Made by a program: the position numbers and the translations under genes. DNA of 64,000 bases from Blastococcus sp. CT_GayMR16 (lineage in GTDB: Bacteria; Actinomycetota; Actinomycetes; Mycobacteriales; Geodermatophilaceae): NCBI RefSeq assembly GCF_004570875.1, contig NZ_SPQK01000002.1, positions 62,001-126,000 on the forward strand. Reading direction: 5' to 3'. The notes below the pieces were generated by a model. That model worked only from the letters and a program-made list of their open reading frames with translations, was not told the origin of the DNA and searched no databases. Below, in pieces: positions 1-9,490 of this stretch (positions are counted from its first letter, which is position 1; the number at the start of each line of letters is the position of its first letter).

Positions 1-2387
1 GGCGTGGCCTGGTAGAGGGTCTGGATGCCGGTGGATGTGTTCGCCTTGTCGGGCGCGTAGAAGATCGTGAACGTCCGGGTGCCCGTGGCGGCGCCGCCGA
101 TGTAGGCGACGACGTTCTTGCCGACCAGCGTCACCTGTTCGACGCTGTTCACGATGACCGAGTTCCAGTCCGCGCCTGCGCCGGCGATGGGGATCTGCAT
201 CTGCATGGCCTCGACGCCCGAGGTCGCCGTGAACCCTCGGACGTAGCCCTCGGTGCCGTCCGGTGCGAAAAACTGGACCTTGCCGGTGGTGCCGGCGGCG
301 CCGATCTCGATGCGGCGGCCGCTCAGCGCGGTCTTGAAGATGCCGGTCAGCAGGTTGTTGACGCCGTCGATGTTCACGGTCAGCGCGTTCAGGGCGTCGA
401 ACGCCTGCCAACCGATCGCGTTCATCTCCCGCCGCTGACCGGTGAGCGCCGTGGTGAACCGGCCGGCCATGACGACGTCGGCGGCCATCGTGCCGGCGGT
501 GAGCTTCCCGACCGACAGGCTTCCGATCTCGCCGTCGTTGACCTGCGGGATCACCGCCGACACCGTCGCCGAGTACGCGGACCCGTTCCCGTTGTGGTCG
601 TAGGCCCGCAGCCGCACCCACCGCGTCTGACCGGGGGTGCCACCGACACGGTGGATGCCCTCCACGAACGGGTTGAGTGAGGACTCGACGACGAACGGGC
701 CGCCGGATCCCGCCGCCGCGACCTCGACGTCGACACGGTTCGCGTCGGCCGGCATCGCCCCGCCGACGCTCGTGGTCCCGGGGTAGCGGACACGGATCTG
801 GCCGAGGGACTGCGTGAGCACCGGGTCCGCCGGCGCGGCCGGTCCGGTGGAGTCCGCCGCCGAGGTGATCGACGACGTCGACGTCCAGGCGCTCGCGACG
901 CCGCCGGTGGACACGGCGCGGACCTGCACGTCGTAGCCCAGGGCGGCGACCACGGCGAGGTCGACGGTGGTGGCGTCGGTCAGCGCGTTGCCGAGCCACT
1001 GCGGGGCGCGGTATGTCGGCCGGAACTGCACCTCGTAGTGGTGCAGCGCCACGGTCGTGTTGTCGGTGTACTGGGTGACCGCTGACCAGGACGCGGTGAT
1101 CGTGGCCGAGTCGGTGCCCTTCGGGTTGATCGCCGACGACGTCGACAGCGTCAGCCCGGTCGGCGCCTTCGGGACCTTCGTCGACGGCTTCCCGCGCGCG
1201 GCGTCGACCCGGTCAGCGATCGGGTCCGACGGACGGGACAGGGTCTTCGGCAGGTCCCCGACGGTGATCTCCCGGGAGCCGGCCGACTCCCAGACGACCC
1301 ACCGGGTCAGGTCCAGCCAGACGCCGGTGTCCGTGCGCCAGGCGATCGTCATGCCCTCGACGATCGGGGAGCTGATGGAGGAGACCCGGACGATCGCCGG
1401 GTGGATCGGCTGCCCGCGGAAGAGCCGCTCGACTGCGGTGTCGAGGATCCCGGAGTCGGGGTCGTAGACGTAGCTCGCGTCGCCGACACCGAACCCGCCG
1501 CTGATCTCGTAGTCGGCCGCGGTCACCTTGATCGCGGCCGTCTCCCGGCTGAACCGGTTGAGCTGCAGCTGCGCCCTGGCGGCCACCGTCCCCGAGGTCT
1601 CACCGGACTCGGAGATGAGGCGTACGAACTTCACCGTGCTGCCCTGCGGGTCCTTCCACGGCACCGAGGGGGCGCTGGCCGAGCCGACGGCGAAGACGGT
1701 GTCCGGCTCGTCACCGACGCCGATGGTCTGCCCGAGCAGCGTCGCCTTCGTCGTGTAGTCGTAGACGGCGCCCTCGGTCTCCACCTTCCCGCCGACCGCG
1801 ACCAGGTCGAGGTCCGAGCCCGCGCCGCGGCGCACGATCATCGGGGACGGCTTCGTCGTCAGCGGCAGCGCGGTGTCGTACAGCTGCCCTGGCGTGCCGA
1901 CGTCGACGGTGAAGTTGGGGTTCACGCGGAGCTCGGCGCCGAACGGGGCCAGAGCGATGCGCAGCGCATCCCGCCGAGACTGGAAGACGTGCGTCCCGGT
2001 GTAGCGGGTCGCGGGGACGGCCTGGGGGAAGACGGTGCCGATGGTGACCGTCGGCGGCATCAGCGCGGTGACCACCTGGGCGAGGGTGGCGTTGGTCAGC
2101 GTGATTGTGCTCTCGAGCGTGTGGCCCTTGCCGTCCTCGTCGCTGATCCAGAAGAGCAGCCCGGATCCGCCGCGCGTGAAGGTGCTGGGGTTCGACCGGG
2201 CCCGGCACACCCCGACGTAGCGGGCGGCAGCGAGCAGGCCGTTGCCGGTGGTGTCGACGTCGACCTGGCCGTCGACGACGACCATGTGCCCGTAGTAGCC
2301 GAGCTGCGCGATCAGCTCATCGGGGGTCTCCTCGGCCAGCTCCAGCTCCCAGGAGCCGAGCGCCTCGAGGGTCTCCGTGAACGGCAT
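1..2387 (-). CDS. Minor tail / tail-tip protein with fibronectin-like domains (partial)
   Basis: The start codon at 2387 overlaps the stop of the upstream tail gene, and the frame stays open to the window edge, giving at least 795 residues without a C-terminus. The first 350 or so residues look like the siphovirus baseplate hub type (ordered beta-rich, with GGSGLLFWISDEDGKGH near residue 70). Around residues 405-510 there is a fibronectin type III-like segment beginning KAPTGLTLSTSS, followed by a second Ig/Fn3-like segment near 515. Position after tape measure and distal-tail genes supports a tail-tip or central-fiber role. Exact function is inferred from position and domain type. Confidence 0.75.
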   Translation of the reverse strand, partial: MPFTETLEALGSWELELAEETPDELIAQLGYYGHMVVVDGQVDVDTTGNGLLAAARYVGVCRARSNPSTFTRGGSGLLFWISDEDGKGHTLESTITLTNATLAQVVTALMPPTVTIGTVFPQAVPATRYTGTHVFQSRRDALRIALAPFGAELRVNPNFTVDVGTPGQLYDTALPLTTKPSPMIVRRGAGSDLDLVAVGGKVETEGAVYDYTTKATLLGQTIGVGDEPDTVFAVGSASAPSVPWKDPQGSTVKFVRLISESGETSGTVAARAQLQLNRFSRETAAIKVTAADYEISGGFGVGDASYVYDPDSGILDTAVERLFRGQPIHPAIVRVSSISSPIVEGMTIAWRTDTGVWLDLTRWVVWESAGSREITVGDLPKTLSRPSDPIADRVDAARGKPSTKVPKAPTGLTLSTSSAINPKGTDSATITASWSAVTQYTDNTTVALHHYEVQFRPTYRAPQWLGNALTDATTVDLAVVAALGYDVQVRAVSTGGVASAWTSTSSITSAADSTGPAAPADPVLTQSLGQIRVRYPGTTSVGGAMPADANRVDVEVAAAGSGGPFVVESSLNPFVEGIHRVGGTPGQTRWVRLRAYDHNGNGSAYSATVSAVIPQVNDGEIGSLSVGKLTAGTMAADVVMAGRFTTALTGQRREMNAIGWQAFDALNALTVNIDGVNNLLTGIFKTALSGRRIEIGAAGTTGKVQFFAPDGTEGYVRGFTATSGVEAMQMQIPIAGAGADWNSVIVNSVEQVTLVGKNVVAYIGGAATGTRTFTIFYAPDKANTSTGIQTLYQAT

Positions 2388-3568
2388 CAGCGGCTCACGA
2401 CTCGGACGCGCTCGCCGGTCGAGCCGCGGTACTGCGCCCACAGGTCAGCGAATGCGTCGCCGGCCTGCGGGGCGGCGTCGACTTCGTGGCCGAGGAAGAA
2501 GTCCAGTTGCAGCACGGCCGCCTTGGCGATCGACGCGGTCGCCGTCGTGGTGGTGACCGTGACCATGGAGCCCAGGACGAAGCGGTTCCCGTCGGCGTCG
2601 GCCGAACTGGCCCGCAGGCCACCGGTGACGACGCTCGCGGTCTCCGCCGCGGTGCGTGCGACCCCCAGAGTCGCGGACGAATGACGCTTCATAACGCCGG
2701 TGACGAAACGGGCGCCCCTGCGCAGGGAAAGGTCCACGTGGACCCGGCCCGGCGCGCCGGGGTAGGACAGGCGCACGGCCACCTCCTCCGGGGTGTTCCG
2801 CAGCACGGTCAGCTCCGGCTGAGAGGTCAGCGCCACCCCGTTGACCGTGAACGCGTACGACTTCGGCGATCGCCACGCGCCTGCGTCCCAGCAGGACACC
2901 GTGATCGCGCCGGACGGGCCCGACATCAGACGCACCAGCCCGTTGTCGACCTGCCAGACGACCAGCGGGGGAGTGAACGTGCCGGCCCTGCGGATGCCGT
3001 CGAACAGGATCCGCGCCGATCCGCTCATGTAGGACTCCGCAGGAACCGTCCACCGCGGTGACACCCCGGCCGGGATCCCGAGGAACACCTGCAGTACTCC
3101 GTCGGCCGACGTCCGGCCGATCGAGGACGCCGGCACCGTCGGACCGGTGAAGTAGGACGTCGCCCCACTGGCCGGGGCGTGCCAGAACACCGCCGCCGGC
3201 GGGGTGCCGACCGTCGTCGACCGGGCCACGGTCGGCACCCGCGACTCGACCTCGACATCGCGCCCCGACCCCAGCCGCAGAAGGGTGATCGCCCAGTCGA
3301 CGGTCTGATACGCGCCCTCCTGGATGCGGGTGAACACCGACCGCACGTCAGCCACCAGGTAGAAGCCGCTCAGCTCGAGCTTGTCGGTGAAGGTAACCGG
3401 GACGACCTGGTCGCGGAGCCCGAGCACGTTCCGGTGGGTGGCCTCGACGAACGCGCGGGTGGACGGCGGGTGCGACTCCTGCCCGACGATCTTCAGCGTG
3501 TCGGCGTCCTCGTCGGCGACCTTCGTCTCGCGCAGGGCGATCCCGCCGATGGTGACCGTGCCCCACAT
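2387..3568 (-). CDS. Distal tail / minor tail protein
   Basis: 393 residues, starting directly after the tape measure stop. It lies where distal tail (Dit-like) proteins of siphoviruses are encoded, joining the tail tube to the tip. The N-terminal half (around residues 1-105) has the ring-forming type pattern, with WAITLLRLGSGRDVEVESR at the end of the first domain; the centre (120-240) is beta-rich, possibly a carbohydrate-binding insert. No catalytic motif is seen. The call rests on gene order and composition, so the generic name minor tail protein is safest. Confidence 0.7.
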   Translation of the reverse strand: MWGTVTIGGIALRETKVADEDADTLKIVGQESHPPSTRAFVEATHRNVLGLRDQVVPVTFTDKLELSGFYLVADVRSVFTRIQEGAYQTVDWAITLLRLGSGRDVEVESRVPTVARSTTVGTPPAAVFWHAPASGATSYFTGPTVPASSIGRTSADGVLQVFLGIPAGVSPRWTVPAESYMSGSARILFDGIRRAGTFTPPLVVWQVDNGLVRLMSGPSGAITVSCWDAGAWRSPKSYAFTVNGVALTSQPELTVLRNTPEEVAVRLSYPGAPGRVHVDLSLRRGARFVTGVMKRHSSATLGVARTAAETASVVTGGLRASSADADGNRFVLGSMVTVTTTTATASIAKAAVLQLDFFLGHEVDAAPQAGDAFADLWAQYRGSTGERVRVVSR

Positions 3569-6500
3569 CTAGCTGTCCTCCCGGTCCACGTTGAGGAGCT
3601 CCTCGCGGAGCGCACGCGCGAAGCGGCGGATCTCGGCGCGGTCCCGGATGTCGAAGCCCTGCAGCTCCACCGTGAGGTTCTGGACGACGACCGACTTCCC
3701 GCCGGCCGCGGCCAGCTCGCGGGTCTTGTCGGCCGAGAACACTCGGCCGGGCTGGTCGAACTGGACGAATTCCTCGCCCTCCTCGCCGACCTTGAGGAAC
3801 TGCCCGGCGCCGAATCGGCCGCCCCGGGCGTAAGGCGAGTAGAGCCGCTCCTGACTGTCATTCGGGTTGCCCTTCCACCCGGCACCCAGCAGCCCGTTCC
3901 ACCAGTTCATGTACACGGGGTCGTTCTGCCGGGCCTCGTCGAAGATGAAGGACTGCGACCCGCCGCCACCGCCGCCTGCCGGCGCGTAGAGCCGCTCCTG
4001 GCCGTCGGTCGGGTCTCCGCGCCACCCAGCGGCGAGCAGGGCGTTGCGCACTGCGTCGCTGAGCGACCCGGCCGCGACCGACACTGCGTTCGTCAGCGCC
4101 GGTCCGGCGGCAACGACCGCCTGCGTCATGAACGGTGCGGCCGCGGAAACCGAGCGGGTCATGGTGGGTGCGGCAGCCTGAATGGCGCCGGTGAGGCTGG
4201 GGCTGGCGCTGCGGACGGCGGCCGTCATGGTCGGTGTCGCACGCAGGATCGACGAGGTGAGCTGCGGGGAGGCCACGTCGACGCCTTCGTTGATGCCGGC
4301 CGTCATCGCCTCGAACAGCTGGGAAGTGACGTAGTCGACGTCGGTCGAGGCGCCCGATCCGGGAGCGAACCGCCCGCCGCCGGCCACGTTCCCGCGCATG
4401 ACGATGTCCGCCCGGCCCGAGTTCAGGGCGGCGAACTTGGCGCCACCCTGCTCGCCGACGGTCATCGCGTTGTTGATGAACTCGCCGGCGGAAAGCCGGT
4501 AGTCGGTTCCCCCTGGTCCGACCGCGCGGACCAGGTCATCCGTAGGCCCGCCCGGCCCAATGACCATCCGGCCGGTCGCAGCGAAGATCGGGCCGCCGCC
4601 GGCCTTCCCCTTCAGTTCCTTCGTGGTGACGGTGACCGTTTTGTCGTGCAGCGCCGCGAGCTTGGCCGCGATCTTGTCGAGCCCACCGCTCGCGTAGTCG
4701 TTGAGGAACGCCGACGGTGTCGGGCGCTGCGCGCCGAGGATGTTGAGCCGCTGCGTCGCGTTGTCCGCACCACCGAGCAACGGGCTCGGATTGAGGTTCG
4801 CCCACGGCGTCGGCCGCTGACCGGCGAGTACTGCGAGCACGTTCATCGCACCGCCGTAGTGCGCGTTCAGCTGCGCCGTGTCGACGTCGGCCACCGGCGT
4901 CGGGCGCTGCCCGTCGAGCTCCTCGATCTGCGCTGTAGCAGTCGCCGTTGCCCCGGCGAAGGGGTTGATGTCCAGGTCGAGGACCGGCATCGGCTTCTGC
5001 CCCGACAGCACGAAGAGGACGCTCATCGCGTCGGCCATCTTGGCCAGCGCCGGGTCCGTGTTCGCGTCGACCGTCGGCGTCGCGGTCGTCGTCGCCAGGC
5101 CCGTGAGCTGCGTCGACAGGTCGGTCAGGTGGCCCCTGGCCTGGTCGGTCTCCGCGACGACCTCGATGTCGCCGTTCGGGAGCTCCTTGATAGTGAAGCC
5201 GAGGTCGGCGAGGCGCTGCCGCAACTCGTCCGTGGGGGCCGTGATCGTGATCGACTTCTCGCCCGGTACCGCGGCGACGGCGAAGCCGAGCTCACCGACG
5301 GCGGCCGCGAGCTGCGCCTGCGCCAGCATCGCCCCGTCCGCCTGGCCGGTGATCTGGATGAGCTGCTGCCGGTAGTCCTCCATCGACTGCGGCAGCTGCA
5401 CGCCCTGCGCGATCAACTGGTTGAGGCGGTCGAGTTCACCCTTCGCCCCGAGGATCGCCTTCTGAGTGTCGTCCATCGACGCCGGCAGATTGGACGTGGC
5501 GATCCGGCCCGCGGCCTGGACGGACTCGTCGTAGGCCTGGTTGAGGGCGAGCTGCGCCCGCTCCACGTCCTCGGTCGTGGACTCGCCATCGGCCAGGACC
5601 TCATTCAGCTTGGCCTGCGCGTCCTCGATGCCGTTCAGCGACTGCTCGTAAGCGAAGCCGGCGTCGACACGGGACCGGGCCTGGTCGACCTGGTCGGCCA
5701 TCGCCTGGGTGACGCCCTTGATCGCCGATTCTTCCTGGGCGGCCAGCCGGGCGCCCTCGGCCTGCCAGAAGGCCAGACGTCGCTTGGCCGCCTCGAGGTC
5801 AGAAGCGCTCGTCGACTCGTCGAGCATCCGGTCGGTCAGCGTCTTCGACCACTCGGCGACCTTGGCCTGCGCCTGCTGGAGCGGGTTCATCGCGACCCAC
5901 TGCTCGTGCAGGGCATCGTTCGTCTGCTCGATCGAGGAGAGGGCGAGGTAGTTCTGGGTGTTCATCCCCGCCAGGCCGGCGATGAACCCTCCGAATCCAC
6001 TGTTGGCTTCATCGAATGCCGCTCGGTAGTCGCCCATCGTGGCGCGCGTCTCGTCGGCCGCGGCGCCACCCTGGCGGAGAGCATCCGCCCACTCGGCGGC
6101 CTGTTCGCTGGCCCGCTCCATGATGACGGTGACCGCGGTGATGGCCGCGCCCAGAATCGGGCCGGCCTTCTCGCTGATGGACTCGGCGTTGTCCCCGATC
6201 GTGGACAGCATCCCGGAGAAGACGCCAGCACCTTCCTCGGACCCACCCATGGCGTCGCCGACCTTGCCGATGCCAGTAGCGGCGGAACCCATCCATCCGG
6301 CGACCATGTCGCCGACCTTGAAGGCGCCGAATGCGGTCGCAACCGTGGGTAGTGCAGGCCCCAGCAGGTCAACGACGCCGAGCACGCCGCCGAGCGCGCC
6401 ATTCAGCAGAGGCAGCACGTCGGAGGCCAGTTCGGCGCCCTGCCCGAGCAGCTCACCGAGGGTCGGCAGCAGCTTCTGCATGGAGGTGCCCAGCTGCGAC

Positions 6501-7483
6501 CACACCTGGCCTGCGGCTGGGCCGTGGTCGGTGATCTTGTCGAAGAAGTCCGACAAGCCGGTGCCGGTCTTCGACAGGAAATCAGCGAAACCCTTCGTGA
6601 CCGGCATGCCGCGCTCGACGGCCCGCGCCAGCCCGGGCAGGGCGTTTTCGGCGAGGTCCAGGATGCCGCCGGCGAAGACCTCGATCTGGGGCGCCGCGTC
6701 GGAGAAGACGTTGCGCAGCGACGGGCGCATCCGGTCGAAGCCGGCGCTCACCTTGCCGGCGAGGCCCACGAGCACCGGCTCGATCGCGCCGGCGTCGGCG
6801 ATCGCCCCGGCCTTGATCTGCTGCCAGGTGCCCAGCCACGCCGACTGCACCTTCGCCGACTGGGCGGCCGCAACGATGCCGATGCCGGCGAACAGGGCTA
6901 CCGCCGCCGTGCTCATCAGGGGGGCGCCGGCTGCCAGCACCCCGCCGATCGCGGCGACGATCAGCGGCGAGTTGCGGATGAGCGACATCCGCATGCCGAG
7001 CGCCAGCTTGCCGCCAGCGTCGTCCCCGGCCTTCTGCGCCTGAGGCCCCAGGTCCTTCCCCAGCGCCCCCATCGACGACGCCAGGCTGCGCTGCGCATCG
7101 TCGAGCTTCCTCGTGGAGGTGACGGTGTTCGACTGGGCCTGCGAAAGCCGGTACTGCGCCTTCTCGAGAGCCTGAGTCAGCGCGAGAGCCCGGGCAGACC
7201 CCTCAGTCATCCCCTTCTGGCGGGCCTCGAGCAGTCGCCTCTCGGCCAAGGTGACCGCGTTCGACGCGTCCACCTCGGCACGGCGGGCCTTGACCAGCCG
7301 TGCCGACGACGCCTCGACAGCCTTCGCGAGGCCGTCGGTCATCCGCTTGCCGAGCTCCCGGCCCGCCCGGTCGGCGTCCGGGCCGAAGGCGGCCGCCGAC
7401 CCGCGGAGAGTGGCCTGCGCAGAGTCCCTGTCCAGGTGGAGCTCCGCGTAGACGTCTGCGACCTTCCTGCCCTTGAACGCCAC
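3569..7483 (-). CDS. Tape measure protein
   Basis: 1304 residues, the longest phage gene here, with GTG start three bases after the tail chaperone stop. It sets tail length and fills the tail tube. Features: N-terminal coiled-coil region (about 30-135, rich in Ala, Glu, Arg); hydrophobic segment near residues 172-208, typical of tape measures that enter the host membrane; further helices to about 720; four units ending in (G/A)QRPTP or GQKPMP near 845-960; six roughly 13-residue units around 1060-1145 built on APTMT/ASPSLT; and two related units with GW(R/K)GxPxDxQERLY near 1150-1225. At about 0.15 nm per residue a tail near 190 nm is expected (inference). Confidence 0.93.
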   Translation of the reverse strand: MAFKGRKVADVYAELHLDRDSAQATLRGSAAAFGPDADRAGRELGKRMTDGLAKAVEASSARLVKARRAEVDASNAVTLAERRLLEARQKGMTEGSARALALTQALEKAQYRLSQAQSNTVTSTRKLDDAQRSLASSMGALGKDLGPQAQKAGDDAGGKLALGMRMSLIRNSPLIVAAIGGVLAAGAPLMSTAAVALFAGIGIVAAAQSAKVQSAWLGTWQQIKAGAIADAGAIEPVLVGLAGKVSAGFDRMRPSLRNVFSDAAPQIEVFAGGILDLAENALPGLARAVERGMPVTKGFADFLSKTGTGLSDFFDKITDHGPAAGQVWSQLGTSMQKLLPTLGELLGQGAELASDVLPLLNGALGGVLGVVDLLGPALPTVATAFGAFKVGDMVAGWMGSAATGIGKVGDAMGGSEEGAGVFSGMLSTIGDNAESISEKAGPILGAAITAVTVIMERASEQAAEWADALRQGGAAADETRATMGDYRAAFDEANSGFGGFIAGLAGMNTQNYLALSSIEQTNDALHEQWVAMNPLQQAQAKVAEWSKTLTDRMLDESTSASDLEAAKRRLAFWQAEGARLAAQEESAIKGVTQAMADQVDQARSRVDAGFAYEQSLNGIEDAQAKLNEVLADGESTTEDVERAQLALNQAYDESVQAAGRIATSNLPASMDDTQKAILGAKGELDRLNQLIAQGVQLPQSMEDYRQQLIQITGQADGAMLAQAQLAAAVGELGFAVAAVPGEKSITITAPTDELRQRLADLGFTIKELPNGDIEVVAETDQARGHLTDLSTQLTGLATTTATPTVDANTDPALAKMADAMSVLFVLSGQKPMPVLDLDINPFAGATATATAQIEELDGQRPTPVADVDTAQLNAHYGGAMNVLAVLAGQRPTPWANLNPSPLLGGADNATQRLNILGAQRPTPSAFLNDYASGGLDKIAAKLAALHDKTVTVTTKELKGKAGGGPIFAATGRMVIGPGGPTDDLVRAVGPGGTDYRLSAGEFINNAMTVGEQGGAKFAALNSGRADIVMRGNVAGGGRFAPGSGASTDVDYVTSQLFEAMTAGINEGVDVASPQLTSSILRATPTMTAAVRSASPSLTGAIQAAAPTMTRSVSAAAPFMTQAVVAAGPALTNAVSVAAGSLSDAVRNALLAAGWRGDPTDGQERLYAPAGGGGGGSQSFIFDEARQNDPVYMNWWNGLLGAGWKGNPNDSQERLYSPYARGGRFGAGQFLKVGEEGEEFVQFDQPGRVFSADKTRELAAAGGKSVVVQNLTVELQGFDIRDRAEIRRFARALREELLNVDREDS
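4062..4300 (-). repeat. Six short degenerate repeats inside tape measure gene
   Basis: The encoded segment repeats a 13-residue unit of the form (A/S)xPx(M/L)T(x)2(V/I)xxAA, for example ATPTMTAAVRSAS, SPSLTGAIQAA, APTMTRSVSAA, APFMTQAVVAA and GPALTNAVSVAA. The DNA copies are diverged, so this is protein-level repetition of a helical spacer rather than recent duplication. Confidence 0.7.
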
Positions 7484-7486
7484 GAA

Positions 7487-7831
7487 TCACCCCCCGCTGT
7501 AGCCGATGCCGGGGAAGCCCGGGTTCTGTGACATGGCAGCCATCGCGGCGATGTCGTCAGGGGTCCCGGCAGAGATCCCCGGGGCGCTCGAGGTGGGCGG
7601 AGGAGGCGGAGCGATCATCTCCTCTCGGCCGACTGGGCCGGCGGTGGCCAGAGCGGCGGTGACCGCGCCGCCTCGCACGTACAGGCGCTGCGCGTGCTGG
7701 AAGAAGCGCGAGCTGGGGAGCTCCAGCGGCTCGTCGACGCGGTGGAACACCGAGATGTCGTCGACGACGTCGTCGAGGCAGTCCAGGACCCAGAGGACCT
7801 CCTCGACCCGCGCTACGAGGGGTCCGGGGCC
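7487..7831 (-). CDS. Tail assembly chaperone, C-terminal (gpT-like) frame made by -1 frameshift
   Basis: This frame has no convincing start of its own; it continues the upstream chaperone in the -1 frame and ends three bases before the tape measure. Siphoviruses usually make a G protein and a longer G-T fusion by programmed slippage; both chaperone the tape measure. The T part here reads on through LVARVEEVLWVLDCLDDVV and FHRVDEPLELPSSRFFQHA, then a Pro/Gly/Ala-rich tail. The start coordinate marks the likely slip site and is a deduction. A GTG at 7750 could in principle start a short 87-residue protein instead. Confidence 0.7.
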   Translation of the reverse strand, partial: GPGPLVARVEEVLWVLDCLDDVVDDISVFHRVDEPLELPSSRFFQHAQRLYVRGGAVTAALATAGPVGREEMIAPPPPPTSSAPGISAGTPDDIAAMAAMSQNPGFPGIGYSGG

Positions 7832-8310
7832 GCCATGACCTTCTGATAGTTCTCCGACGAGAAGAACACCGTGCCGATGTTGGAGAAGATGTCGGCGAGG
7901 TCCTCCGGCTCCACCTCCGGCGAGGCCTTCAGCGCGTTGAGGGGCTCCTCGCCGAGCAGCTCGACGCCCATCTTGAAGTTCGCGTTCGCCGTGCCGGCCT
8001 TCTGTGCGTCGAGCAGCCAGGACAGGACCAGCGCGGCCGACGGGTTCCGCGGGATCTGGTACGGCACGTCGTCCAGCTCGAACAGCGTCACCATCGCCAC
8101 CGGGACGTCGCCGCGGCGGCCGCGCTTGCCGATGATGACCGGCCGGATCTCTCCCGGAGCGAGCTCCTGCTCGCCCAGGTCCTCACGGAGCGCCGCGAAC
8201 TCCTCCTCGGAGATCGCGGTCGATGCCCCCGCGGTCGGCTTGGCGGCGCGCGGTGAGCGCTTGACCGCCGTCTTCTTGACCGTCGTCTTCTTCACGGCGG
8301 GGGTGCTCAT
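7813..8310 (-). CDS. Tail assembly chaperone (gpG-like)
   Basis: 165 residues; start overlaps the stop of the tail tube gene. The position between tail tube and tape measure, the acidic helical C-terminus (EVEPEDLADIFSNIGTVFF) and the overlapping -1 frame are diagnostic of the siphovirus chaperone pair. The N-terminus is a Lys-rich tail (KKTTVKKTAVKRS), unusual but seen in actinophages. It acts in the cytoplasm with the tape measure during tail assembly and is not part of the virion. Confidence 0.87.
   Translation of the reverse strand: MSTPAVKKTTVKKTAVKRSPRAAKPTAGASTAISEEEFAALREDLGEQELAPGEIRPVIIGKRGRRGDVPVAMVTLFELDDVPYQIPRNPSAALVLSWLLDAQKAGTANANFKMGVELLGEEPLNALKASPEVEPEDLADIFSNIGTVFFSSENYQKVMAAPDPS
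7825..7831 (-). other. Candidate -1 ribosomal frameshift site
   Basis: Minus-strand bases GGCCCCG lie five codons before the stop of the first chaperone frame. In the zero frame they read G-GCC-CCG; slipping back one gives GGC-CCC, which keeps most codon-anticodon pairs. A second C-run, ACCCC, lies just downstream, so the exact slip point could be there. The overlap of the two open frames is directly visible; the choice of heptamer is a guess. Confidence 0.45.
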
Positions 8311-9155
8311 GCCTGACGGTCCTCGACCCAGACGGCGTCGATCGAGTCGGACACGTAGTAGGCCTTGAAGGTCACCGGGATGAACTTCTGCTCCCCCCGC
8401 TTCCACGCCAGCGCGATGTTCTCCGTCGAGAGGCACCGGCGCGCAACGGCGTGCCGCATCCCCCCGCCGGGCTTCCGGCCGCGCAGCAGCACCGACGTGT
8501 AGTTGGGCCCGGTGTTCAGCAGCTTGCCGCTGATCGCCAGCGTGGGGCCGGGCGCGCCCTGGGTGCCGGTCGCGACCGTCACGGTGCCGCCGGTGAGGCC
8601 GGTCGGGGCCACGGTGACCTGGCCGACGTCGGTGCCCGCGTACGAGCCGCCGAAGGTCAGGGTGACCGCCGCGGGCAGCGGGCCGCCGGTGACCACGATG
8701 TCGCCGGCGTCGACGTTGGACAGCGACTCCAGAGCGGTCTGCACCGTGGCCGCCGACGCGTTGTAGGCGATCGCCCCGGTCGTCTGCCCGTTGACGGTGA
8801 TCGCGATCGTCCCGGCCGTGGCCGACCCGAGGCTGATCGTCTGCACCTCGCTCGTGCCGACGGGGTTCGGCATGTTCAGCGCGGTCCGCAGGTTCGGCAT
8901 CGTCTGCTCGGCGAAGGAGACGGTGATGTTCGTCATCTGCTCCGACAGCTCCGCGCCGGCGGCCATCGCGATCTGCTCGGCCACCAGGTCGACGTAGGTC
9001 TGGCCGATGGTGAGCGAAGCCTCCGCCCCGGTGGCGCCGACGTCCCGGAACGGGAACACGGGAAGGGCCAGCGCGTGCAGCGGCTCGGTGGCGCCGAACG
9101 GCCCGACGAAGACGTCGGCCGGACCGGCGAACAGGTTGGTGGCGGTGATGCCCAT
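8307..9155 (-). CDS. Major tail (tube) protein with Ig-like insert
   Basis: 282 residues. N-terminal and C-terminal parts (about 1-95 and 225-282, including the ENIALAWKRGEQKFIPVTFK stretch) form the tail tube type fold; between them, about 100-220, lies a Gly/Thr/Val-rich beta segment with NASAATVQTALESLSNVDAG, an Ig-like or fiber-type insertion that would project from the tube surface. Placement before the chaperone pair supports tube identity. Surface Ig domains on tail tubes are known in phages, where they help weak binding to surface carbohydrate; that role is inferred. Confidence 0.85.
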   Translation of the reverse strand: MGITATNLFAGPADVFVGPFGATEPLHALALPVFPFRDVGATGAEASLTIGQTYVDLVAEQIAMAAGAELSEQMTNITVSFAEQTMPNLRTALNMPNPVGTSEVQTISLGSATAGTIAITVNGQTTGAIAYNASAATVQTALESLSNVDAGDIVVTGGPLPAAVTLTFGGSYAGTDVGQVTVAPTGLTGGTVTVATGTQGAPGPTLAISGKLLNTGPNYTSVLLRGRKPGGGMRHAVARRCLSTENIALAWKRGEQKFIPVTFKAYYVSDSIDAVWVEDRQA

Positions 9156-9158
9156 GGG

Positions 9159-9488
9159 TCAGCTCTCCTGGTTGCTGTTGGGGGTGTCGTCGGTGGTGCT
9201 CACCGGGGGAGCCCCGGGGTCCTGGTCGTCCTCGTCCTCGTCGTCGACGATCGGGTCGTCAGCGGGGTCGCCGACACCGATGACGACCGCAGGCGCGGTG
9301 GTGGGGACGGTGGCGGTGCCCTCGAGCTGCTCGACCACCTGACGGGTGGCGACGGCGAGGAGCGTGTCGGGCCTCTTGGCCCGGTTGGGGTTCTTCAGCA
9401 GGAGACCCATGCGATCGAGATCGAGGGCTTCCTCTTCGGAGACCTCCCGCTCGTTGAGCGGGTTGATGGTGTCGCGGACGGTGGGCAT
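9159..9488 (-). CDS. Acidic tail-region protein of unknown function
   Basis: 109 residues, between tail terminator and tube genes. Residues 1-60 are mixed alpha/charged; the C-terminal 40 are very acidic (DDEDEDDQDPG) and likely disordered. No recognised domain. The acidic tail hints at a DNA-mimic or chaperone-like role, but nothing in the sequence proves it. Confidence 0.65.
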   Translation of the reverse strand: MPTVRDTINPLNEREVSEEEALDLDRMGLLLKNPNRAKRPDTLLAVATRQVVEQLEGTATVPTTAPAVVIGVGDPADDPIVDDEDEDDQDPGAPPVSTTDDTPNSNQES

Positions 9489-9490
9489 GG

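Noticed and set aside
3179-6352. 1057-codon open frame on the plus strand, antisense to the tape measure gene
   Set aside because: Arg/Gly/Asp-rich translation without domains, fully opposite a clear tape measure gene. Typical mirror frame in high-GC DNA.
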